Part shown: piece by piece, positions 12,633 to 20,962 of the stretch
Layout of the letters: the number at the start of each line of letters is the position of its first letter
Position numbering within the stretch: position 1 is the first letter of the stretch
Assembly: GCA_002747435.1 (NCBI GenBank)
Contig: PDPH01000019.1
Span: 1-41,429, forward strand
Source of the DNA: Pseudomonadota bacterium
GTDB taxonomy: Bacteria; Pseudomonadota; Gammaproteobacteria; Thiotrichales; Thiotrichaceae
DNA length: 41,429 nt
Reading direction: 5' to 3'
Position numbers and translations under genes: made by a program
The notes under the pieces: generated by a model
What the model saw: only the letters and a program-made list of their open reading frames with translations
The model's database searches: none
Told to the model about the DNA's origin: nothing

Positions 12633-14555
12633 ATGAGGCCGTTAATCAACTGGATAAAAGTTTTTTGTTTTTGCTGGGTATTTTTACCCGCTGTGGTCAG
12701 TGCGCAAAATACAGATGAGGATGTGTCGCTTCAGCCGGTAACGCTGGAACAATTTAATCAAATGGTGCGCACAGTTTTTAAGGAAAATGTCTCGGTTATT
12801 GTCAACCCCCCTGCATCACTTGATCAAGCTCATGTTAAGTATATGAGACCACGCCTTCGGGCTGTTCGCCGCGCCCCGACTGCATCGCCGTCAAGTGGCG
12901 GTGCTTCGGCAACTAATGTACGTACAAAGGGTGTGGATGAGGCGGATTGGGTTAAAACAGATGGTCGTTATTTATACGGTGCTAATGAAAGTGGTATTCG
13001 TATTATTGATACTCAAGCGTCAGGTAATCCAACAAAGCAAGTTGGGGTCATTGGTTTTGGACGTAACCTACGGATTAATGGTTTGTATTTATTGCCAGGC
13101 TCGCGTTATTTGCTAGCCTTGGGCGTGGGTGATGTTGCCGGGAAAAGGGAAACTCAGGTCGTTTGGATCGATATTAGTAATAAGTCCAGACCTCGCATTG
13201 CCCGCCAAGTACGTCTGACTGATGCTTCTTTAAAAGATTCGCGCCGTATTGGCAACCGTTTGTATGTGGTGCTGGATTATTACCAGTTAATGTTTCCAGC
13301 CCAAGTTAAATATATCACTGCGACTAAGCCATTGAGTGCAGATCGGGAAGCAACTGAAAAACGTGCTTTGCGAGCGAGTATTGATCAATGGAAAATTCAA
13401 GACCATTTACCTGCTTATATAGTGAGTGGGCAGGGGGGTAAAAAAGTCTTATTGGGCGATGGTGATATTTATTTACCAAAAGGATACGCATGGGATAATC
13501 GAGGTGCTGGCTTGACGATTGTCTTGGCAGTGAATTTAGCGACAAACTCATTTCAGTTTGATGCTTGGGCTAGTTTGAGTAATATCTCTAGTTTATATGC
13601 TTCCCACAAAGCCTTGTATTTAAGTGAACCAAGTTGGAACAGTAACACTGCTCGTACTGTGATTCATAAGCTGGCTTTTCGTGGTAATGGTTTAGATTAC
13701 CGTGGTAGTGGCGCAATCATGGGGCAGTTAAGTCGGAATGCGTTGTCTACTTTCCAAATGGATGAAGATAAACAAGGTAATCTGCGCGTGGTAAGCAGTA
13801 ATCCTATGGCTGCACAAGCTCGCAGAAATCCCACGTACTACCCTGATCCGGCGCAACACTCTCCAGTGATATTGACCACGCTGGCTGAACAAAGCGGATG
13901 CTTGGTGATGTTGGATCGTTTACCTAATAAGGCACAGCCCAAAGCTTTAGGTAAGTTGGGTGAGCAATTATATGGTGCACGGCTATTTAATGATTTCGCC
14001 TACTTTGTCACTTTCCGCCGCACTGACCCCTTATATATCGTTGACCTACGCAATCCGCGTCGTTTGCGTTTGACGGGCGAACTCATTATCCCGGGCTTTT
14101 CGGATTATTTGCATCCGCTGAATCAGACCTTATTACTAGGCGTGGGTAAAGAGGCGGATCGGAATGGACGTACACAAGGCGTGAAGCTATCTCTATTTGA
14201 TATTCGCAATCCGCATCAGCCCAAAGAGATTAATAAAATAGTATTAGGTATTAGTGGTTCGGATACGCCTGCTTCACGTAACCATCACGCCTTTACGTCT
14301 TTAGCTTTGCCGAATGGCATTACTCGAGTAGCCTTGCCTATGTCGATTAATGGTCTCAATGCAGATCAAAGTGGTAGTGGTTTGGGACGTTTTGAGATTA
14401 ATCTGCAACAGCATCAATTAACGGCTAAGGGTATCTATAAACTAGGTCATTCACCTCAATGGTATTGGAGTGAAAATGATCGCAGCATTATGATTGGTAA
14501 CTATCTTTACTACTTCCACGCCGGTAATTTTCAGGCAAGCCGCTGGCCGCAATAG
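12633..14555 (+). CDS. Secreted beta-propeller domain protein
   Basis: This 640-residue exported protein has a signal peptide of about 25 residues (WIKVFCFCWVFLPAVVSAQ at its end). The ATG at 12633 has AGGAG 8 nt upstream; a longer open frame begins at 12576 but would bury the signal peptide. NVRTKGVDEADWVKTDGRYL is the hallmark at the start of the Beta_propel (PF09826) family, a predicted seven-bladed-like propeller of unknown function in bacteria and archaea. Repeats of the form YLYGANESGIRIIDT and FAYFVTFRRTDPLYIVDLRNP fit beta-propeller blades. No catalytic motif is visible. It is transcribed alone, convergent with the CPXCG gene. Function unknown; envelope or extracellular location is likely. 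Confidence 0.82.
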   Translation: MRPLINWIKVFCFCWVFLPAVVSAQNTDEDVSLQPVTLEQFNQMVRTVFKENVSVIVNPPASLDQAHVKYMRPRLRAVRRAPTASPSSGGASATNVRTKGVDEADWVKTDGRYLYGANESGIRIIDTQASGNPTKQVGVIGFGRNLRINGLYLLPGSRYLLALGVGDVAGKRETQVVWIDISNKSRPRIARQVRLTDASLKDSRRIGNRLYVVLDYYQLMFPAQVKYITATKPLSADREATEKRALRASIDQWKIQDHLPAYIVSGQGGKKVLLGDGDIYLPKGYAWDNRGAGLTIVLAVNLATNSFQFDAWASLSNISSLYASHKALYLSEPSWNSNTARTVIHKLAFRGNGLDYRGSGAIMGQLSRNALSTFQMDEDKQGNLRVVSSNPMAAQARRNPTYYPDPAQHSPVILTTLAEQSGCLVMLDRLPNKAQPKALGKLGEQLYGARLFNDFAYFVTFRRTDPLYIVDLRNPRRLRLTGELIIPGFSDYLHPLNQTLLLGVGKEADRNGRTQGVKLSLFDIRNPHQPKEINKIVLGISGSDTPASRNHHAFTSLALPNGITRVALPMSINGLNADQSGSGLGRFEINLQQHQLTAKGIYKLGHSPQWYWSENDRSIMIGNYLYYFHAGNFQASRWPQ

Positions 14556-14571
14556 TTAAAATGATCGCAAT

Positions 14572-14600
14572 ACTCTCGCTCTTGTGATGGGGGCGAGGGT
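14572..14600. terminator. Hairpin between convergent genes
   Basis: ACTCTCGCTC (14572-14581) pairs with GGGCGAGGGT (14591-14600) over ten base pairs, including two G-T wobbles, around a 9-nt loop. It sits 17 nt past the stop of the plus-strand beta-propeller gene. A classic T-run is missing, so this is a modest terminator candidate. Confidence 0.4.
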
Positions 14601-14719
14601 AAAGTCCTTTGCTGCCGTATTTTAATCCGATTGCCCTAAAAGACCTGAACTTTTGGTCAGTTAGCGTTAAGCATGGGTCTTCGGTTAAATTGTGCATCGT
14701 AGCGAAAGCAACTTGTTGC

Positions 14720-14917
14720 TCAGCCATTCCCCGGCTGAATGTCCACGGTCATTATTTCGCCATCCTCATTAATCTGAATAAATAATTCTATTGGATTACA
14801 GCAGACCTGACAGTCTTCAAAGTAAGTCTGGCTACCTGCCGTAATATCAATGCTTGTTTCATAGGCTGAGTAACAGTAAGGGCAGGTAATTTTGTGATCA
14901 ACAATAGCTTGTGACAT
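14720..14917 (-). CDS. CPXCG motif-containing zinc-ribbon protein
   Basis: This 65-residue cytoplasmic protein has two cysteine pairs, CPYC near residue 12 and CQVC near residue 37, with CNPIEL immediately after. This matches the small CPXCG cysteine-rich family (PF14255), whose members are thought to bind one zinc ion. The first pair reads CPYC rather than the nominal CPYCG, since S follows Y-C. The function of the family is unknown. The start lies 2 nt beyond the end of hemW, so it is the last gene of the hemW/rsmA transcription unit. Confidence 0.85.
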   Translation of the reverse strand: MSQAIVDHKITCPYCYSAYETSIDITAGSQTYFEDCQVCCNPIELFIQINEDGEIMTVDIQPGNG

Positions 14918-14919
14918 AT

Positions 14920-16068
14920 TTAATCCTTCAAAAATAGAGTGATAATTTCATTTAAAAACAGCCAAGCCTGTTCGGTTGGGCGAATGGTTTCCCCGATGGT
15001 TTGTAACCAACCTTGTGCAATCGCTTGACTCAAGGCGGGCTCAAGTTTGTCTTGGGGCAAGCCCGTCCGTGCGCTAAACAAGCTAGTCGTAAACCCGTGG
15101 CGTAAGCGTAAAGCATTCAGCATAAATTCAAAGATAATATCATGTGTGTTTAGTGTTTGTACGCTGCTGCGTGCTTGACCTTGTTTGGCTTGTTGCAGGT
15201 ATTCTTTGGGTTGGCGGTGTTTCTGGTAGCGTGTGATCGTGCCCGTGGCGGCATCTGTAAATTTGCCATGTGCCCCAGCACCGATAGCTATGTAATCACC
15301 AAATTCCCAGTAATTACGATTATGTCTGCACTCAAAGTTCGGCTTTGCATAAGTCGAAACTTCATACTGGGTATAGCGGTGAGCGCTTAAATAAGCTTGT
15401 CCGGTGAGTTGCATCTGCGCTATATCATCCTCCTCTGGTAAGGTTGGAGGATGTTTATAAAAGTAAGTATTAGGCTCTAGGGTCAGTTGATACCAAGACA
15501 GGTGGGTCGGTGCAATGGCAACCGCTGTTTGCAAATCCTGCATGGCTTGCGTTTCAGTTTGTTGCGGTAAGCCAAACATTAAATCCAGATTGACATTATC
15601 AAAACCAGCTTGTCGAGCAATATCAGCAGCCCGCAAAGCTTCTTGTCGGTCATGTATCCGACCTAAAATAGATAAATGATGTGGGTTAAAGCTTTGTATG
15701 CCAATGGACAGGCGGTTAATACCGGCTTGACGGTAATTTTTAAAGCGTTCTTGTTCAAAAGTGCCCGGATTGGCTTCTAAAGTGATTTCTAAATTAGGGC
15801 GGAAAGGTAGCACCGCATTAATGCCGCTGAGTAATTGATCAATACGCTGTGCTGAAAACAAGCTTGGTGTGCCACCACCTATGAAAATGGAGGTGAGTCT
15901 GCGCCCCCAAATAAAAGGCAGTTCGCTGCTTAAATCACTCAGTAAGGCATCAATATAGTCCCCTTCGGGAAGTTGTTCGGGTTGATTATGTGAGTTGAAA
16001 TCGCAATAAGGGCATTTACGAATGCACCAAGGTAGATGGATATACAACGATAGCGGAATAGCTTGCAT
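14920..16068 (-). CDS. hemW: Radical SAM heme chaperone HemW
   Basis: HemW is a radical-SAM-fold protein that binds heme and delivers it to respiratory enzymes. It was long misannotated as coproporphyrinogen dehydrogenase. At 382 residues it has the normal HemW length and is shorter than HemN. The 4Fe-4S site is CIRKCPYC with C15, C19 and C22. IFIGGGTPSLF, a motif of the HemN/HemW group, follows near residue 62. The C-terminal HemN-like domain contains FEFMLNALRLRHGF. It lies 47 nt downstream of rsmA and 2 nt upstream of the CPXCG gene. Confidence 0.93.
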   Translation of the reverse strand: MQAIPLSLYIHLPWCIRKCPYCDFNSHNQPEQLPEGDYIDALLSDLSSELPFIWGRRLTSIFIGGGTPSLFSAQRIDQLLSGINAVLPFRPNLEITLEANPGTFEQERFKNYRQAGINRLSIGIQSFNPHHLSILGRIHDRQEALRAADIARQAGFDNVNLDLMFGLPQQTETQAMQDLQTAVAIAPTHLSWYQLTLEPNTYFYKHPPTLPEEDDIAQMQLTGQAYLSAHRYTQYEVSTYAKPNFECRHNRNYWEFGDYIAIGAGAHGKFTDAATGTITRYQKHRQPKEYLQQAKQGQARSSVQTLNTHDIIFEFMLNALRLRHGFTTSLFSARTGLPQDKLEPALSQAIAQGWLQTIGETIRPTEQAWLFLNEIITLFLKD

Positions 16069-16115
16069 GTGCCATGTGCTCAGTCAAACAACAAGAAAAA
16101 GTCCGTAAGTTTGAA

Positions 16116-16931
16116 TTACGCTTGGGTAGTTGCGCACTGAAGCTCAGTCCACAGGTTGGCTAGGTTGACAAAATCGCTGACTGACAAGGTTTCAGCGCGC
16201 TGGTTTGGATTAATGCCGCTTTGCTCAATGTGTTCGGCATGAAGTAACCCCTTGAGCGTATTGCGTAGGGTTTTTCGCCGTTGGGAAAAAGCTTGAGCGA
16301 CTAGTTTGGAAAAGTCCGACAGATTGTGTGCAGCCGGATGAGGTGCTGTTTGCCAAGGACGCAAATAGACTACTGCAGAATCGACTTTAGGTGAGGGTTG
16401 GAATGCACCTGGTCCTACTTTCATGACATACGTAGTTTCACAAAAGTATTGCAACATGACTGACAAGCGACCGTAATCCTTGTTATCCGCTGTGGCAGTT
16501 ATGCGGTCAACTACGTCCTTTTGCAGCATGAACAGCATATCCTGCAAGTGTTCAACCTGTGCCAATAAGTGAAATAATAAGGGCGTAGAAATATTGTAAG
16601 GTAAATTACCAACGATGCGTAAACTGGGACTATTGCCACGCAACTGTGCCAGATTAATGCTTAAGGCATCTTGGGCATGTATTCTGAGTTTGTCTGCTTG
16701 TGCTTGGTTCTGCCACCAAGCGATCACATCACGGTCTATTTCAATAATATCTAACTGAGGCAAACGCTCTAATAGGGGGAAAGTCAGTGCGCCCGAGCCT
16801 GGACCTATTTCCACGACTCGGTCGCTACTTTGTGGGTTCAGCATACGCAGCATGCGCTCAATTACGCCTTTGTCATGCAGGAAATGTTGACCAAAACGTT
16901 TTTTTGCGCGTTGCTGGTAGGCTGCTTCCAA
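16116..16931 (-). CDS. rsmA: 16S rRNA dimethyladenosine transferase RsmA (KsgA)
   Basis: RsmA dimethylates two adjacent adenosines near the 3' end of 16S rRNA during 30S maturation. The 271-residue protein shows KRFGQHFLHDKGVI, the SAM-binding loop VVEIGPGSGALT and the catalytic motif NLPYNIST. The C-terminal RsmA domain carries AFSQRRKTLRNTLKG. The start is a TTG codon: GGAG lies 6 nt before it, inside the last codons of the preceding coiled-coil gene, whose TAA is only 3 nt upstream. Translational coupling to that gene is therefore likely. More commonly rsmA is found with pdxA and apaG, so this placement is unusual. Confidence 0.95.
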   Translation of the reverse strand: MEAAYQQRAKKRFGQHFLHDKGVIERMLRMLNPQSSDRVVEIGPGSGALTFPLLERLPQLDIIEIDRDVIAWWQNQAQADKLRIHAQDALSINLAQLRGNSPSLRIVGNLPYNISTPLLFHLLAQVEHLQDMLFMLQKDVVDRITATADNKDYGRLSVMLQYFCETTYVMKVGPGAFQPSPKVDSAVVYLRPWQTAPHPAAHNLSDFSKLVAQAFSQRRKTLRNTLKGLLHAEHIEQSGINPNQRAETLSVSDFVNLANLWTELQCATTQA

Positions 16932-16934
16932 GGT

Positions 16935-19900
16935 TTACTCCAGGATTTTCAGTTCAACACGGCGGTTCTGTGCACGACCTTTCGATGTTTCGTTACTGGC
17001 TACAGGCTGTGTTTCACCATAACCCGTTGCTGTCAAAGTGGCAGTAACACCTTGATCAATTAAGTATTGACGTACAGACTCAGCGCGAGCCGTTGACAAT
17101 ACTTGATTGTTTTCATCATTGCCTACAGAGTCAGTATGGCCACCGATCTCAATTTTTAGCTTGGGGTATTTTTTCAGAGTGATAGCCGCTTGCTGGAGTA
17201 TGGGCAAGGAGTCTTCAGTTAAACGATCCGAACCAGTTTCAAAGTTAACACCACTTAACTGGATGTTTTCGTTTTGTGGACAGCCCACTTCATTGACTTC
17301 AGTACCCGGCGCTGTATCTGGGCAAAGGTCATTGTCATTGTGAACATTATCACCATCGCTATCATTACGAGCTAGGTCGACAGCGGTTTTGGTTGCTTCT
17401 TTCTGCTCTGCCAGTGCTTCTTCCATAGCACGTTTCTGTTCTTCTAGCGCAGTAGTGAGTTTTTCGCGCTCCTGTTGTAATTGCTGACCTTGTTCCGTCA
17501 ATTGTGCCAATTGCTTATTCAGCTTACTTACTTCATCTTGGCTTTGATTAAAGTTAGCGAGTTGAGTTTGCAGGCGGCTGTTCAAGTCGTCTTGGGTATT
17601 TTTACTAGCGGCTAGTTGACTGGCTAGGTCAGCTTGCTGAGCCATACTGCTTTGAAGTTGTTCAGTCAAAGTGGCCTTGGTTTGTTCAGCCTCAGTTAAC
17701 TGTTTGCCAAGTGTGGCCTTGGTTTGTTCGGCCTCAGTTAATTGTTGGCCAAGTGCGGCTTTGTCAGTTTCTAGTTGAGCTAATTGGTTTTGCAGTTGGG
17801 TTTGTTCGCCTAGTGTATTTTCCAATTTGCTCACTAGCTTAGCTTGGCGACCATTCATTTCTGCCAGTTGGGCTTCCAAATCGGCAATTTGCGTTTGACG
17901 CTGAGCCAGTTCATTTTCCAACTCAGTCTGCTGTTGTTTAGCGGCATCCAAGGTGGTTTCCAGCTCTGCCTGTTGGACTTTGCTGGTTTCCAATTGTTGC
18001 TGCATTTCAGCATACATTTCGTAGTTAGTTTTAATTTGTTCTGCCAAGGCTGTTTGACCGGCCATGCTTTGCTCTAACTGGTTAGCTAGCGCTTGTTTTT
18101 TGCCTTGTGTGTCGCTTAATTGGGCTTGAAGTTCGGATTGAGCTGCCTTGGCTGCCTCCAATTGGCTGGCAATGTTTGCTTGGCTAGCCATTGCAGCAGC
18201 CAACTGCTGTTGCAATGTCATACCTTCATGCTGAGTAGCTGTTAGCTGTTTCTGTAACTGATTGTTACGGACTTGGGCGCTTTCTAGCTGGGTCTGTTGC
18301 TCATTTTGTTGCGCTTCTTTTGTGGCGAGCTGCTCTTTTAGCTGGGCGAGGTCGTCATTAGCTGTTTGAAGTTGCGCTTCTTTTGTAGCGAGCTGCTCTT
18401 TTAGCTGGGCGAGGTCGTCATTAGCTGTTTGGAGTTGCGCTTCCAATGCAGTGCGTGCATTTAGCGTTTGTTCCAGTTGACGAACGGCTGCGGAAACCTG
18501 ATTTTCCAGAACAGGCTGCTTTTCCTGAAATTGAGCGAGTTCGGCAGTTAAGTGATTACGTTGTGAGGCATCATTTTCCAGTTGTGTCTGAAGTTCTTGC
18601 TTTTGGTTTTCTGCATCAGCCAGTTGAGTTTGCAGTTGTTGTTTTTGTGCTTCTGCATGGCTGAGTTGGCTTTGTAGGTTTGTAATTTCTTCCTGTGCAG
18701 TCTGCAACTGATTTTCCAGTGCAGTGCGTGCATTTAGGCTTTCTTGCAGTTGGTGCACCGCAGAAGAAACTTGGTTTTTTAATTGTGGACTACTCTCCTG
18801 AAACTGTGCCAATTGTGTGCTCAAGTTTTGGTGCTGCGCTGTACTTTCCTGTAATTTTGCATTCAACTGTTCTTGTGCCGATAAGCTTTCAGCCAGTTGA
18901 GTTTGCAGTGCTTGGCGCTGTTGTTCACTGGTTTGCAGTTGTTTGGCTAAGTCTGCTTGTTGTGCCATGCTGCTGGCGAGTTGCGCTTGGAGTTGCTCGC
19001 GCTGTTGTTGGCTTGCTGCGTACTCGTTTTGCAGGGTATTAAGTTGGTCTGCATTTTCTTGCAGTTGGCTATTCAACTCATTAATGGTTTGCTCTAGTTG
19101 TGGTTGCTGATTACTGAAAGCTAGCAATTGTTCAGTCAGAGAAGCTTGAATAGCTTGGCCTTCCTGTACTTGAGTATTTAAGGCGTTTTGTTTGGTCTGA
19201 CTGGCTTCTAGTTGTGTTGTCAGCTCAGTGCGCGTGGCTTCCAATTGTGCTGTCAGTTCAGTGCGCGTAGCTTCCAGTTGTTGTATTTGGCTTTTAAGCG
19301 TTTCATTCGCTGAGCTGAGCTGCTCCAACTGTTTATTCAACTGATGTTGTGTGGCTTTGCTGGCTTCCAGTTGGGCAATCAGTTCATTTTGTTTTTGGTA
19401 GCTGCCTTCTAGTTGTTGCCCCAAATCACTCCAGCGGTTTTGCGTTTGTTGCAGTTGTGCGCTCAATTCATTTAAACGCTTATCCAACTCAGGTTCTGTA
19501 GCGGTTGTAGCTTCTTGATTGCGCGAGGCTTCCAGTTGCTGTTTTAAGCCGTTGATAGTTTGTTCAAGGTTGCCAATCGTATTTTTTAGTGCTTCCGTGT
19601 CGGCTGAATGAGCGGACGCAGCCATTTGCCCGAATAAAGCTTGAGGCATGGGTATGGTCGCTGTCCCTGCTGTTTGGGCGTTTTCTTGCGCTTCTGTTTC
19701 CTCTCCAGCCGCTAATAAGGATCCATCCATTGGGGTTGCTAGAATAAAGCCTCCGCGAGGATAGAGCATACCACCGTAAAAAGGCATGTATCCTGGTTGC
19801 ATCGCCTTTGGCACAACAGTTGCGTTATTATCCGTGTTCATTTCTAGGCTATTGGCGGGCATGCCCATTCCCATTACGCCAGGCCAGAACCTATCAGGAT

Positions 19901-20201
19901 TGCTGGGGGTTAGCATCATGCCTGCTGGCATTTTGTCGGCCATGCCGTTCATAACAGGAGGGACGACCCAGTTAGGTGATATGTTGGAGCTTTCAGGTGT
20001 TACAGGTGTTTTTGGTGATGGTAATGTGTTGAAATCGGGTAGCGGCGGTGGGGGGATTACGTCACCCTCTGCATTGACAGCTATTAGATGGTCGCCTTCT
20101 TCAGTGCCCATAAGATTTGGGTCTGGCCATTGTGTTGTTGCGAAGGCGGTTGCTGATGTTAAAGCCATCAGTATTAAACCTTTGGAAAGTTGTTGTTGCA
20201 T
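16935..20201 (-). CDS. Giant periplasmic coiled-coil protein with C-terminal OmpA domain
   Basis: This 1088-residue exported protein starts with a signal peptide (to about residue 21, ending TSATAFA). Residues 22-200 are rich in Pro, Met and Gly and contain no recognisable domain. Residues about 203-945 are one almost unbroken Gln/Leu/Glu/Ala-rich heptad-like region with many QLQ, LEA and TQLE steps. A short DSDGDNVHNDNDLCPDTAPG calcium-binding-like (thrombospondin type 3) segment (946-970) links to the OmpA domain (about 978-1088). The latter has the peptidoglycan-binding GHTDSVG and the LSTARAESVR and NRRVEL motifs. Its stop lies 3 nt before the rsmA start. The coiled coil holds recent internal duplications. 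I do not recognise a named family for the full length. Anchoring to peptidoglycan is likely. Confidence 0.8.
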   Translation of the reverse strand: MQQQLSKGLILMALTSATAFATTQWPDPNLMGTEEGDHLIAVNAEGDVIPPPPLPDFNTLPSPKTPVTPESSNISPNWVVPPVMNGMADKMPAGMMLTPSNPDRFWPGVMGMGMPANSLEMNTDNNATVVPKAMQPGYMPFYGGMLYPRGGFILATPMDGSLLAAGEETEAQENAQTAGTATIPMPQALFGQMAASAHSADTEALKNTIGNLEQTINGLKQQLEASRNQEATTATEPELDKRLNELSAQLQQTQNRWSDLGQQLEGSYQKQNELIAQLEASKATQHQLNKQLEQLSSANETLKSQIQQLEATRTELTAQLEATRTELTTQLEASQTKQNALNTQVQEGQAIQASLTEQLLAFSNQQPQLEQTINELNSQLQENADQLNTLQNEYAASQQQREQLQAQLASSMAQQADLAKQLQTSEQQRQALQTQLAESLSAQEQLNAKLQESTAQHQNLSTQLAQFQESSPQLKNQVSSAVHQLQESLNARTALENQLQTAQEEITNLQSQLSHAEAQKQQLQTQLADAENQKQELQTQLENDASQRNHLTAELAQFQEKQPVLENQVSAAVRQLEQTLNARTALEAQLQTANDDLAQLKEQLATKEAQLQTANDDLAQLKEQLATKEAQQNEQQTQLESAQVRNNQLQKQLTATQHEGMTLQQQLAAAMASQANIASQLEAAKAAQSELQAQLSDTQGKKQALANQLEQSMAGQTALAEQIKTNYEMYAEMQQQLETSKVQQAELETTLDAAKQQQTELENELAQRQTQIADLEAQLAEMNGRQAKLVSKLENTLGEQTQLQNQLAQLETDKAALGQQLTEAEQTKATLGKQLTEAEQTKATLTEQLQSSMAQQADLASQLAASKNTQDDLNSRLQTQLANFNQSQDEVSKLNKQLAQLTEQGQQLQQEREKLTTALEEQKRAMEEALAEQKEATKTAVDLARNDSDGDNVHNDNDLCPDTAPGTEVNEVGCPQNENIQLSGVNFETGSDRLTEDSLPILQQAAITLKKYPKLKIEIGGHTDSVGNDENNQVLSTARAESVRQYLIDQGVTATLTATGYGETQPVASNETSKGRAQNRRVELKILE
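17671..17754. repeat. Two tandem 42-bp copies inside the coiled-coil gene
   Basis: The segment 17671-17712 is repeated at 17713-17754 with only a few changes. Each copy encodes 14 residues of the LTEAEQTKATL type, that is two heptads. The high nucleotide similarity points to recent in-frame duplication. Confidence 0.85.
18308..18433. repeat. Two tandem 63-bp copies inside the coiled-coil gene
   Basis: The copies 18308-18370 and 18371-18433 differ at two positions by direct comparison. Each encodes 21 residues (three heptads) containing DDLAQLKEQLATKEAQLQTA. A short start of a third copy follows. The period keeps the heptad register. Confidence 0.92.
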
Positions 20202-20260
20202 GCCATTCTCCTCAAATTAACGGTGGCGGACTTATTCGGCTCACCTGCTTCTGTTTACAC

Positions 20261-20674
20261 TCATTTTGCCGCTCCCAGTGCCAAGTCACGGCGTGCCGCT
20301 GATATAGTAATGGTAAAGCCTGCAATGACATCCAGAAATGACATTGCACTTAGGATTAGGAAGACAGAATTGCCTCCCCAAGGGTAAATTAGCCAAATCA
20401 CTAAGTAGGCTATCAAGACGCAAGTTGATAGCAAATGATCAATAATAGTGACTTCTGAAGTACGAGTCGCTTTATAAACTTCAATATAAAGGGTAATAAT
20501 ACCCGCTAACACCCAAAGATCACCCCAAGTAGGCTTCCAAGTTGCACCAGAAGGCAAAGTTAGTTCCGCCCAAACGTTGTTCAAATGTTGTGGAAACATC
20601 CCAATTTTGACAGTGAACCAATAAATAAACAGCAAGATGCCGAAAAGTGGAATGAATTGAAGAAGTCTAATCAT
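20261..20674 (-). CDS. Small four-helix membrane protein, unknown function
   Basis: This 137-residue protein has four clear hydrophobic segments: residues about 4-24 (LLQFIPLFGILLFIYWF), 50-68 (GDLWVLAGIITLYIEVYKA), 79-98 (IDHLLSTCVLIAYLVIWLIY) and 100-122 (GGNSVFLILSAMSFLDVIAG). The C-terminus is basic, so it probably lies in the cytoplasm. No catalytic or binding motif is visible and I do not recognise a named family. It lies 59 nt upstream of the coiled-coil gene on the same strand and could be cotranscribed with it. The Shine-Dalgarno AGGA is about 16 nt before the ATG, which is rather far. Confidence 0.7.
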   Translation of the reverse strand: MIRLLQFIPLFGILLFIYWFTVKIGMFPQHLNNVWAELTLPSGATWKPTWGDLWVLAGIITLYIEVYKATRTSEVTIIDHLLSTCVLIAYLVIWLIYPWGGNSVFLILSAMSFLDVIAGFTITISAARRDLALGAAK

Positions 20675-20962
20675 GGGCGATCTTATATATTCCTTTGCTT
20701 GCTCACACTAGTTTGGTTATATCGGCTATTTTCCAGAATAACAGTTCTATAACAAGTAGATGTTAGCATTATACGCGATGCTGGGGTGACCGTCAGGTAG
20801 TGAGTTCACACCGCTGATCCCATAAAGGGTGATTTCTAGACAAATTATGGCGTTCATCGGATTAAGCTGTGGCCTAAATAATACAAATTATACAATCTAA
20901 ACATAGACGAGTTCTATTTTTCAGGGATCGTATAAAAATTATAATAATAGCGAGACAGTTTT
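20675..20962. other. 288-bp divergent intergenic region
   Basis: This AT-rich region lies between the minus-strand small membrane protein and the plus-strand OmpA/Ig-like gene. It should hold both promoters. The last 90 bp are especially A/T-rich (around TATACAATC and CGTATAAAAATTATAATAATAG), but I cannot fix a convincing -35/-10 pair. I see no open frame with a ribosome-binding site and no strong hairpin. Confidence 0.5.

Noticed and set aside
14640..14665. Second small hairpin (GACC/GGTC) between the convergent genes
   Set aside because: The stem is only four base pairs with a long loop; too weak to call a terminator.
18446..18664. Plus-strand open frames opposite the coiled-coil gene
   Set aside because: They arise from the low-complexity Gln/Leu codons of the real gene on the other strand and show no protein-like features.
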